Shown: positions 12,101 to 23,900 of the stretch, piece after piece
Layout: each line of letters opens with the position of its first letter
How positions within the stretch are numbered: the stretch's first letter is position 1
From: Lates calcarifer
Lineage: Eukaryota; Chordata; Actinopteri; Centropomidae
Length of the DNA: 64,000 nucleotides
Direction of reading: 5' to 3'
NCBI RefSeq assembly: GCF_001640805.2
Contig: NW_026115321.1
Location: forward strand, 186,001 to 250,000
Position numbers and translations under genes: made by a program
The notes under the pieces: model-generated
Told to the model about the DNA's origin: nothing
The model's input: the letters and a program-made list of their open reading frames with translations, nothing else
The model's database searches: none

Positions 12101-15100
12101 ACCTCACCTGAGAGTTTGTCGGAGCTCGGCGAGTGTCTCCTGATAGCAGCCAATCAGGTAGTTACAGTGGTTGATGACATCGTGGCGGAGCCCATCCCAG
12201 TGGGGTGAAAGGTCACCGAGCTCCTTCACCTCCTGGACCCTGACATAGAGAGGTAACAAAAGGCTTGTTTGAGATGACAAGAAGTCACAGAAACACTTAA
12301 ATCCTGTTTGAAATTATTTTTAAACCAGCATATTTTACTTGTACTCAGCTATAAATGATGTTCTGCTCAGGTATTAAATATTCACGACAGTGTTTATTCT
12401 TTAACTGTCATAGTACTAAATCACACAAGCTTAAGTAGCTGAAGTGGGTAAGGTTCTGCTATTGTAGTACTTGTCAACATGCACAGAATATAAAGTACAT
12501 TCTGAAACAAAGAGTTGAAAAGAGTAGAAAATTAAAAGTTTGTATAATGTATTAATATTGATCTAACATCTGAGCCAGGGAGCTCTTACAGGCTCATTAC
12601 ACAACCCATTAAGCATTCTTAAATGCATTTGACCTTCTTCCTTTGGGTTTGCTGTTGATAGATGATGTTTCTGCTCTGGCACAGTGGCTATCAAGGCTAA
12701 TTACACTGTTCAGCCTTTTCCTCTGTTTATTCCAGGCAAACTGGGGACATAAAACCCATCTCTTTGTGGTAATAAAGAGCTTCCAGACGCTGAGCAAGCT
12801 GCACAGCAAATGGAAAACCTTAACAACTGGATATACTCTGCAAACAGAAGAGTAAAGGCGCCACTACACTCTTGCTTGTTGAACAGTCGAAAACCATCGA
12901 CACTGACACTGAATGAGGGTGGGGATTGCAACTTTCTAAAACTGAGAATTTGACATTCACACCCACTTCACACTGTGATCGGCCTGCTGTGCAGAGGTGA
13001 GAAAGTAAGCAGGGTTTGAACTTCCCTCTCAAGCTGGGTTTTTTTCATTTTTAGCAATTCATGTTACGTTTTATATGAACAACCACATATTACATCAGGA
13101 ATGCTGTGGGAGTGGACATTATACTGAATTTATGAAGACAACAGGAAAAGATGGAGGAAGTTCAGGACTAAATTTTAAAGAGAGGCCTGGCTTTCTCTCT
13201 CTAGATAAAAGCTTGAGTCATTATTTTATAATTTAAGGATGGCTGTCCTCCAGCATAATCCAGCCTTACCTGTTTGTGTGTTCACGTATGAGCGCGCTCA
13301 GCAGCTGTTTGGGTAAAGAGAAGGACAGTGGCGTCTCTGACAGCTGTTCCCTGACCAGTAGCCATCGCTGATCCTCCGTCTGAAACCTGTACACTTTACA
13401 CACCTGAGCGCACAGCACTGCAAACACAACGCAAGGAGGGAAATGTCACGAACCCCTGTAATATATGAAGTTATTAAACTGGGGGAAAATACTGCGTTTG
13501 CTTGTGTTTGTGTCTCACCAGCTCTCATCATCGGACTGTTTTCTTTGTCGTGGACTGAACTGTGAAGACTGTCACATAAAGCAGGACACTGAGGACGAGA
13601 AAGATGGTGTAAAGTAGGTGAAATAGAAAATACAACCAATCAGGGTTGTGACAAAGTACAAAATGTAGTTGTTGTGACTCTTGTGAAGCTAAACCCAAAT
13701 ATGACAGAAGAGAAACCACAGAGCTGTGTTACACAAGTACAACCAGAAAGAGGAAAGTCCAGAGTGAAGGCAACAGAAGAGGTTACAGCATTTTTCTTCC
13801 TCTACCTTGTGTTCAGGAGGAGTTTTATCATCGCCATCTCCCTCCATCTGCAGACGGGACACCTTCACCTCCCCGACCTCGTTCACGCCATCCATCGTCC
13901 TGATGAAGAAGCAAGAAAATAAATGAGCTTCAATGTTTGGAAGCATAAGGACAAGTGAGTGCGGGGAGGATGTTTACCTTTAGCAGGACAGTGGATTCAC
14001 TCCTGTTGTAAAGTGATGTTAATGAATCTAAAAACATTAACTCTAGCTCTCTTTCACTTCCTCTCCCTATCCATCTCTCAGCTCAGTTCAGTTCCATATT
14101 TTGAAACTGGCAGGATGAACATACATTTACACTATACATGAGGAAGACAATTAACATATCTAGCATTACTAAGTTTGTAAGACATTATGACAATCCACTT
14201 TACAAAAAAAGACAAAAGATAAGCTAGATAAGGAAAGTAACTATCATTATTAAGCTACCTAGCCTAGCTAACAAGCTAACAAGCCAAGAGGGGAAAGTAA
14301 GACAAACTTAGCAAGCTAGCTACAAACAAGATAACTACAAAGACAAATTTAAATAGAAACAAAGAACAAAAGCAATCTGGGAACAAGATAATGAGCAAGA
14401 TAAAGCTAAAACTAGCAACAAAGAAAAGCTAACTTAAAACAAGACAAGTCACAAGACGACACTAAGTAGACACAAGATAACAAGCAAGACAAATTTACTA
14501 GAAACAAAAAAACGAGTAAGAAATGCCACCAAAAACCAAGTAATAGGAAAAGCTAACTAAAAACAAGATAACATTATATGTGAGGGGTGAGAGGTTAACA
14601 ACAAAACATATAACTATCAGAACTAAACTTGACAGAGAACAAGACAAAGCTAGAAGCAGGAAACTAGCAAAACAATGTAATTAATAAAAAAGCTAACTTC
14701 AAGATAGACAAATTAGACAAAACTAAGTAACTTGAAAGAAGATTAACATGCAAGACACCATTTAGTAGAAACAAGATAACTAAAAAGAAAAGCTAACTAG
14801 TAACAAGAAACGCTAGCAAGACACAGATAAAAAGATAACAAAAAAAGTGACTAGTGATAAGACAGGTAACTGAGCAAAGCTGACTATAAACCGGGCAACG
14901 AATAAGAAAATCTGACCAAAAACAAGATACCTAGCAAGATAAAGCCAACTAGTAACAACTAATAAATAAAGCTAATCAGAAGACAGAGTTAAATACCAAG
15001 ACATATTTACAAGGAACAAGATAACAAGAAAGCTGACCAGACACAAAACAGCTCGTGGAACAAAGCTAACCAAAAACAGGATAACTAATAAGAAAATCAA

Positions 15101-18100
15101 ATCAAACAAGATCAGCTAGCAGAACAAAGCAGTAAGAAAATCTAATCTAATCTAAAACAAGTTAACTAATAGTAAAATCTAACTGGAAACAGGATACTTA
15201 GCTGGATAAAGCTAACTAAAAGAAGATATCTTGTAGGATGATGATAGAAGTTAAGAAGCTAACAAGCCTCTATAACTGTGTAGAAAAACAGAACAAAACA
15301 AAGCAGCTAGTCACTAAGCTCTGTAGCTCTGTGCTGACCTGTGCAAGGTATGTATTAGTAATGAGACACACCTGGACAGCAACATGCCAGCACAGACACA
15401 CCTACTGCTCACTGCCTACTTACACCTGGATCACACTCACTCACTCTCTGCCTGTGTCTCTCACCCTCTCTCTCTCTCTCTGTTTCAGCCCTGTTTCTAT
15501 AAGTCTGTTCTCTCTGTCTGTGAAGATGTTGTGATGTAAAAACAGGAAGAGGTCGTGTCTTTCTACTCTCTGTAGAGGTGGAGCCACACACTCTCCCCCT
15601 ATCTCACTTCCTCTTCTGGCTACAGGTATCCCAGCAACGTCCAATCAGGTGACAACTCATAGACCTGTATGAAGTCTCATTTCATTCACTTTCTTTGATG
15701 AGAAATGGGCACAGAGAATACATGGATGGTGTTGAAAGGTGGTTACAGAGTTTGAGATGCCTTTCGGATGTATTTTTGCTGTTTTTAGTTGAGTTTAGTT
15801 TGGTAATGAGGGCTTTTGAGGAGTTATGGTGTGTTTGGTGGCTGTTTCCCCAGCGAATACAGTGCAATACAAACAATGTGACACTAAAATTGGAGATAAA
15901 AGGTCATAAAGTGATAATAAACAAGCTCAACTTTATTGGGCACTTGGGCAGAACACGTCATCTGTACAAGGAAATGCAACTAAAATAAGATACAATAAAT
16001 ATACAAATATGATTGATAAGGAATATACAATAGATAAAGGAGAAAGTGAAAAAGGTGAGTTTTCAGGGATGACTCAATGTGTTTACCTGAGGCTAACAGA
16101 GACGTGAGGCTCCTTGGACCTGAGCAGATCTCTGATGGAGAAGGAAGTGAAACCCAGAAAGCTCCTCTACAAGACAGAAAGAGAGAGTTCAAGTAAACTG
16201 CGACACACTGTACATTTTACATCTTTAATCCAGTTCATGGAAGCTTCTTTTTTTTTTTCTACTGGTCCTTCAAAACAATCTCTCTGTTTGCCTGCACAGG
16301 AGGTGACGTGTTTAGAATCTACTGTTTTGTTTGGAAGAACAGCTACTTGAAAGGCAGCCCTCAATTGTCTATAAAACAGACCTTTCCTGCACCCAAATCC
16401 TGTCTCTTTCTGTGGTAGTGTTTCCCATTTCCATACTCAATACTAATAACTGTTGACTGAAACAGTGATATTCTAATCTTCAAAGTATCCTGCAGTTAGT
16501 ATTCAAGAAATCCATATATTATAATGTTTTATACGAACAGGAAATGATAAATTATATGTGCCATCGTATATCAAAGAGAGAAATTTTAAGGACTAGAAGT
16601 TAAAGCTTGAATTTGAGACTTCGAGTTTTAAATCTGGTGTCTGTGGGGCGACCCAATAGTCGAGTGGTTAGGGCAGGTACCCTGGTCCGAGTCCTGATCC
16701 GGACATCATTCCTCTACTCTCTTTCTCTGCATTTCCTGTCTATCTTCACTGTCTACCCAATTAAACTCAGAGGCGTCAAAGAATAGTTTCTCTAGCTCCA
16801 GATAAAGGAGTTAACTTAATGTTCAGAGGAAGGACTACAGTCTAAAAAAGAGAGAAATCGACGGTGAAGTGAGGACAAACATGGATTGCTAGTGGTTTTG
16901 TGTCTTGAGCATGTCGACAGTTTGTGTAATTCCTCTCTTTGCCAGTAGGTGGAGACAAACGTGTCCCACTGTAACTTTAGACAATGTTAGTGCCTATAAT
17001 TTTAATGTTTGCCCACCTCTGCCTGTACAGAGACTCAGCCTTCACCCAGCCTCACACTCCCTTTGTTAGAAGAATGTTTTTCCTGGTTAAAGCCTCAGTT
17101 CCTCATCTGGTCTTTTGAAAACCGTACACGTGAGTTTATCTGACTGAAAGTAATCTGTGTGGCTTCTGGCAGAGAACCAAACCCTGTTCTCTAGTTTCTA
17201 CTTCATCAGTGCAGTGTCGGGCAGAATATAAACGTCACCATGAAAGCAACAGGAAAAGTCACGTGACACAGTAGGCCCATTTCCTAAAGGACAAACAGCC
17301 CTTAAATTATATTCAGGATGTATCCTGAATTATATTCAGGATACATCCTGTTATCTAAAGGGCTTTTACACAGTTTTAAGCCTCTTCCTAATGTGTTGTA
17401 ATATTAATTAATAAATGACCCATTATGTCTAACACACACACACACACACACACTCATACAAACTCCTCATCATCATCATGGGGTCACAGCCATGAACCAA
17501 AAGCCGCACGGCAGTAAACAGCATTAAAATCACTGTTTCCATGACGATAATCAGAACCTCAGGGGATTACCTTGATGAGTGAAAAGCACTCAAATCACCC
17601 AACGCACAAACACACACACAGGCCAAAAGATTCACATACAGCACATCAAACTGAAGTCAAAATAAGTCTGATTTCTGTTCTGGTCTAAGCTTTACACAGT
17701 GACACTAATGGAGGATTTCGAGCATCAGATGGATGTTAAGAGAAAGTAATAATAGTTTGGAAGGCTCAGAAATTTACAGAACCCCCAATGAGCCGCTCTG
17801 ACAGAAAATCAAACACGATGAAGATCATGTTGTGAAATGGCATCTTTATTATCATCTGATGACAATAAAGGTGGATTAATGTCCACAACGATACATCATT
17901 GAATGGCTCAAGGTCTTAGGCTTAAGAAACCACGCTCAGTAGCAAAGAAGACATGATAGAAACAGACGTCAAAAAAGCAAATCCTACCATTTGAGAATTC
18001 AAAACGGCCATGTTTTAGACAGTTTTGCCTGATAAATGATTAATCAGTTATCTTAAGTGTCCATTAAGAGATGAATAAACTGATAAATCCAAAGCCTGTC

Positions 18101-20926
18101 ATTAGACTAAAATCCTGAATATTCTTGAAAAGTCTCAGCAGTCTTTTCTCATGTGGTGAAATCCTAGAAAAACACAACTACCAGCAGAGAGAAAGAAAGA
18201 CAGACAGAAATAAATAAGATATTCAGACGTTAACTCCATATAGACGACCTGTTGCCACATTTCCTTGTTTGCATCTGAATGTTTGGGCAATAACACACAA
18301 ACATACACTGAGCTAATCTGTCTCATTGAGTTCTCAGGCAAAACAAGAGGCTTTTAAGATTACACGCTAATCCCCATCAAACCTAGACACATCTACAAAC
18401 TACAGTGACAAACTCAGACAACTCTGACAGACTCTACAGCTGAGGTCTGCGACATGTCGTTCGCAAGCTACGACTGAATTATGACTGCGATTTTTGATAA
18501 CTGGTTACACAAAAAATTAGCTTATTCAGCTGGTTTGGTTCGGAGATCAGCTGAATAAATTTAACTAGTAATATAAGACATGAGAAGCTCTCAGGAGGAA
18601 ACAGGCTGGAGAATATTTAGAGTCAGTTTATGTGTGCGCATGTGTTTATGTGCACTCCCCTACCTGTCCAGCAGAGGAGCTGTTGTCTCCTGGTGGACCA
18701 AAACATGTGGTGCACGCCATCATCACTCTCTGCATCTCCACAACAACAAAACAACAAAAAACAAACAAAAAAACTCTTCCTTTCTGTTTCTGCTCTGTCT
18801 CGCTTTACCTCTGGCTTTGTAGTATTTCCTGTTTTCTCACTTTAATAAGCAACTGAAACTTTGATTTGAGAATTCAAAGCTCAGTCTCTGCTACACATTC
18901 TTTAGTCCAGACCAAAACAAGAGTTTCTTCTTTCTTTGGTTTCCTTTTTTGTGTTTTAAACAGCAGCTTTTGTCCAAAATTTCAATATAAAGAATGTCAG
19001 AGAAGAAAACAGCTCTACGGAGTGACATACAGGACAATAAAACAATACATAAAACAGAACTGAGACCAGCAAGCTAGGACACCATTTGATAAGACTATCT
19101 TTGACTTACAGCCTCATCAAAACTGCAGGAAAACCAGTAAAAATCTGCAGAAAAATCAACAACTCAACCACTAAAAAAGTGCAGCTGCAGTTTTAAATCC
19201 AAGAAACTTGAACTGAGTAAATTATTCTTTGTCATCTTCCTTATTCTTTCCACTTGTCTCTCTAAAAAATCCAGATAAAAATCATTAATCCGACTGATGT
19301 TTGTCCAATCTGTTGACCTCTGACCTCCTTGCAGCCGGTTTAATGTTCCTCTTTCAACATCAAGTCATTGGCAATCAGATATAATGTACTGGGAAGAAAG
19401 TATCCTTAAAAATTCACCTTAATTCTAGAAAGCAGGACCATGGAATCAATTAGTCATAATCATAATGATGATTTTTGATAATCTGTTAATTGTCAGACAT
19501 TTTTAAAAAGAAATGTCAAATATTCAAAGGTTCCTGTTTCTGTGACAATGTGACGGTAATCTGAATATCTTTGGGTTTTGGACAGTTGATCAAATAATAA
19601 CAGGTATTTTTCACTATTTTCTGATGGTTTATAAACAAAAAAATTATAAATCAACAAAATAATCATCAACTTAATCAGTTATGAAAATTTTCAGTCACAA
19701 ATTCAACACTATAATTCTAGTACTGCTACTTTTTAAACTTTTTTTTTTTAAACAAAAGAGGCCAGAGTCAGTAACAAGTTACTGTAAAAGAACTCAGACT
19801 ATAAAAAGTCTAAAACCAACAGATTATTGATTATAAAGCTTCAAACTGTCTGATTGAAGAATCTGATCAGACTCCGTTGTAATTTGATACCCTGCCCCAC
19901 TGATGAATACAAGGAGGTTGAGAAAATGTTGTGTTACGTGTTACAACGAGAAGTAATCTGAGTACTCTGGGTAGCCTCCAACACTGCAATACTTGGCCTG
20001 CAGTTTCCTACCTGCACCTGAATGCACCTGCTGTCATTAAATCTCACTGCACTACTGTGTTTGCATCAGAGAGTCAGAAAAACAACTGTTTGTCAGCAGC
20101 AGCAGCTATAAAACAATTTCTCTTGCTCATGATGGATTTACAGACAGTAAAACGAGACAGAAATGTAGAAAAATAAAGCAGAGACGAAGAGGAAGAAGAG
20201 CAGGAGCGTCCAGTAAATCGTGAACTCAACATATTCAAACAAAATAATCCATCAGTTATGAAAGATCGACTGAAAATCCTGCATTCGGTCGTCTCCTCTG
20301 CTCTGCTCTGTCTCTCTGATCGTCCCCAGATGAAAAGACTAACACACACCGGCCGAGTCGAGTGTCTCTCTCTCTGCTCCCTCTATCACCTCCTCCTCCT
20401 GCTCCTCCTCCTCCTCCTCTCTTTTTCGTCACGGGCGAACGGGATTAAAATCGTACGGCCACTGGCATCATGGGAAATATGCAGATTAGTGAAGCGTCCG
20501 GTCGTGTTCGAGTTTGGCAGAAACGCAAAGAGAGAAAAACTGAAAATATCTATTTATCTAAAATCTCACTTTCTCCCTGCTGCTGTCCTCGTTTTACCCT
20601 CCCATCTCTCTCTCTCTCTCTCTTTGTGTGTGTGTGTGTGTGTGAGATTAACTGAGAAATCAAGTGTGTGTGTGTGTGTGTGTGTTGTGTGTGTGTTTGT
20701 GTGTTGAAAACCTCTGGTATTACACATGTACATATCCTTTGCACTAATCCTCTTTTATACACAATTTTGCAGACACACAAAACACACCACACACTCACTG
20801 TGTTGTGTGTTGTCGGCTCCTGTGCGTGGTAAACCGTGACTTTGATCCTGCTGTCATGGTAGAGCGGGTAGTCGCCACGGAAACACACAGATGTTACAAA
20901 CATACTCTCGTCCGGTCCCTGCAACA

Positions 20927-20963
<37 letters not shown>

Positions 20964-23900
20964 TGTGTTACTGTGACTTCAGAAGACATTACATTAACCT
21001 ACACTGATTTCCTGAAGACGAATCCTAACCCTAACCTAAGCTAGCTAAGTTTTTGCTAATGCTATGAAGCTAATGTTAGCATTAGCAACTTTAAGCGGGA
21101 CAGTTTTATCTGTATATAAAACAAGATAATGATAAAGAGATATTAGTTTAGTTGTGGAAGTTCACAATTTTCTTACATTCACTTAAGATGCTACGTTTTT
21201 GCTATCGCTGCATAGCAAACATTAGCATTTGCATTGTTTGGCAAGATAGTAAAATGTCGAGAATAAAGTGTACTTCATCTTATGTGTATTTAAAACAAGA
21301 TAATAATTAAGAAATGTAGTTTTTAGTTTTAGAAGTTTTCACAGTTTTCTCACATTCATTAAAGGTGCTACATGTAAGTTTTTGCTTTTATTGCTACATA
21401 GCTAATGTTAGCATTAACTGCTGTTTGCTCAACGATGTAGAAGAAACGTTGCAAGTTCAGCAGCAAACTTCATTTCCTCTCTCACCAAGAGCATCAGAAA
21501 GTGACGCCAGTGTTGACTCTAGTTTTGCCTCTATTTCTGTCTTTTCTTCTATTCTATTTAGCATGCTAACCTGCTAGCCCTGGCCTATGCTGTCTCATAC
21601 AACCATTTTATCCACCCTCCAGTCCGACATGAGAGGATGAATAAGTAGCTGCTGCCCAGAGGACTGAAGCTGAAGCTCTTGGTGAGTAAACAGCTGTTAA
21701 CTAACTAACTTTAACCTTAAACCTAAGTCTCAACCCTCACACAGTCTTTTGACTTAGTGAGGACAGAGAAATGTCCTCATGGTTTAGCACTGAAAATCGT
21801 ATAGCAACCCGAGCCCAGACTAACAACAGGACTGTGTAAACATGGTTGTGTGTGAAAGTGTGTGTGTACCTTCACTATCTCGGAGCAGCAGTGCTTCCTG
21901 ACTGTGTGAGTGTTTGGGTTGATCACAAAAACTTGAATCTGAACTCCTGTGGCAGCTCCAACTCGACACTCTGAGAAAACACAGTGAACTGGTAAAGTGT
22001 GTTTGTATATATAAAACTATTATATAAATACATAAAGAAAAACAGAGCTTATTTAAGAGTAATAATTCTTACCGACACTCAGGTGCAGTGGAGAGACTTT
22101 AACAGCAGCTCTGACTCCACCTTGTGGCCACAGAGCAACATTACATCAGTCAGGTAAGTTAATATGCATACAGTGATTTTTACCTGTCGTACACTCACCT
22201 GTATCTCCGTCATTTTCCAGGCTTGTGTCACAGTGTGCAGCGGTGTGTGTGTGCTGTGCAGTGTGTGCGTTAATGAGCGTGGCGAGGTGTGTGATGCGTC
22301 TCCGCAGTGACTCGCGTTGGCGCCTCTGAGGGCGACGAGCCACGACGCACACTCTGCAGAGCTGCTGGACTGAAGGAGCACGGGAGGGTCGCCGCTCTCA
22401 AAACCTGAACACACACACACACACACACACATTTTACTGCTTCAACAGTTTATCATTGTATGTAAAAACGTGTGTGTCTGTGTGTGTGTTACGTACTGAC
22501 AGCCAGTCGTCTGTTGTCGTCAGGAAGCTTCATAACCTCACATCTCTCCAACAGCAGCACCTCCTCCAGCTCACCACCCTGCACACATAAACCGAAGGTT
22601 AATATTTAACTAACCAGAGTATCTGCAATGTTCACCACGTAAATATAAGAAATTTAAGACCTTTTAAGAAAGTAAAATGATACCAAATGACAGAAAACAA
22701 ACAATAAGGTCTACAACTATTAAGTGCATGAATTTATTGACACCTCTGTCACATTTTGGTCAGCTGTATATAACATTAACTCCCAGTAATATCATTAATC
22801 AGTTACATGACATCTATACAGAGACTCAAAACCACCACAAAGACAAAAAAACAACACAAAGAGACACATAATAACTACAGAGAGACTCAAAGCTACTACA
22901 AGGACAAAAAACCCACAAAAAGACACAAAAGTTCTGACTAATGTTACTTTAACGTTAAATTCAGACTTTTTAAAACCTTCACTTCATCTCTCACCTGTTT
23001 CTTCAGGATGAACAGCAGGTTTCCCCTCAGTCGACAAAACCTCTCACTGAGACCTGAGACACACAACGACTGTCAGTGATCAGAGAAACAACACGACTCT
23101 TTAAGTTCTACGACAGTAGAGTCACATCGTGTTTCATGTTGAATATCCAGGACGTGATTCTACTGTTGCTCACAGAGAAGTTCCAGGAAGTAAAGTCAGA
23201 CTGAGTCAGAGGACCGAAATAGATGGAGACGACTGCCGAGGAGCCGCAGAGCAAGGCAGCTGAACTCAGACTGATGATGAACACAATAGAAGAAAACAGA
23301 ATAGAACAGAATAGAATCCCTCTGACCTCTGACTCGCAGCGTTCCTTCTTTCTGGAAGTTTCCAGATGTTTCGTCTCTGGACAGAAACAGCAGCTGGCTG
23401 CGGTTCACCCTCAGCTTCATCCTCCTCATCTTCATCCTCCTCCTCCTCACAACATATCACCTGTCTGCAGCGACCATCATCATCATCATCATCAGGGTCT
23501 GATGTCCATCACTGCCTGTACACACGCAGATACAGGTTTATATTTTTACATTTTGCCAAAAATCAATTCACATATTCTGGCACTTTTCGAGCTACATGAT
23601 ATATTAATGGCTAATAAAGCAAGCAAATGTAATTATCAATAATAAGAATAGTTATTATAATGTAGTACTGTAGTTTTAATTTGATGATAATTTCCTACAT
23701 TAATTAGTGGTGTTTCTAAAACTTAGACTTTGAGGATAAACGAGACGATGAACGATGAACAGAGCAGTTTAATGGTTTAAAGGTTTGCTTCAGTTTAACA
23801 GCTTTAAATAATCATTAACTAGTATGAAGAGTTATTACAGCGGTTATAGCATGTGTATCGAAAGGAGAGACGTGGATAAAGTTATTGGTACCCTTCCTCT

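Larger units (their letters stand above)
9346..13899 (-). other. inpp4b: Exons 9-18 of the INPP4 gene: central region
   Basis: Links C2 and phosphatase. Recognisable blocks: VCKVYRF (exon 11), [12 protein letters not shown] (exon 12), CFKSS and [13 protein letters not shown] (exon 13), [20 protein letters not shown] (exon 14), [13 protein letters not shown] (exon 15), EYDEEEW then [17 protein letters not shown] (exons 16-17), [13 protein letters not shown] and HAVFSQA (exon 18). Exon 12 ends with two bases over while exon 13 needs one, so this join is one base too long; the AAA run near the exon 12 end is a likely place. Exon 16 ends in a GC donor (TGG|GCAAGT). A mariner fragment fills most of the intron between exons 13 and 12. 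Confidence 0.82.
16087..21970 (-). other. inpp4b: Exons 5-8 of the INPP4 gene: C2 domain
   Basis: Exon 5 ([21 protein letters not shown]) aligns with the LVQISVIHPVEQ and TEIVEG part of human INPP4B. Exon 6 gives [19 protein letters not shown] and IKVTVYHAQ, matching the human C2 strands FLTGVTFPSEYPIYEETK and IKLTVYD. Exon 7 is a 66-base exon ([20 protein letters not shown]). Exon 8 gives [19 protein letters not shown], matching RSFLGYASFKVGELLKSKE. All joins are in phase. The C2 domain of this family binds phospholipids and helps membrane targeting. Introns here are long and repeat-filled. Confidence 0.78.

Noticed and set aside
22490..22500. Exon 3 donor of the INPP4 gene at CAG|TACG
   Set aside because: Not a GT donor; TCA|GTACGT one base earlier gives the correct phase into FESGDPP.
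23196..23470. Minus frames rich in Glu/Asp and Arg as an extra INPP4 exon
   Set aside because: They come from CCT/CAT repeats; exons 1 and 2 already join in phase into a continuous PH domain without it.
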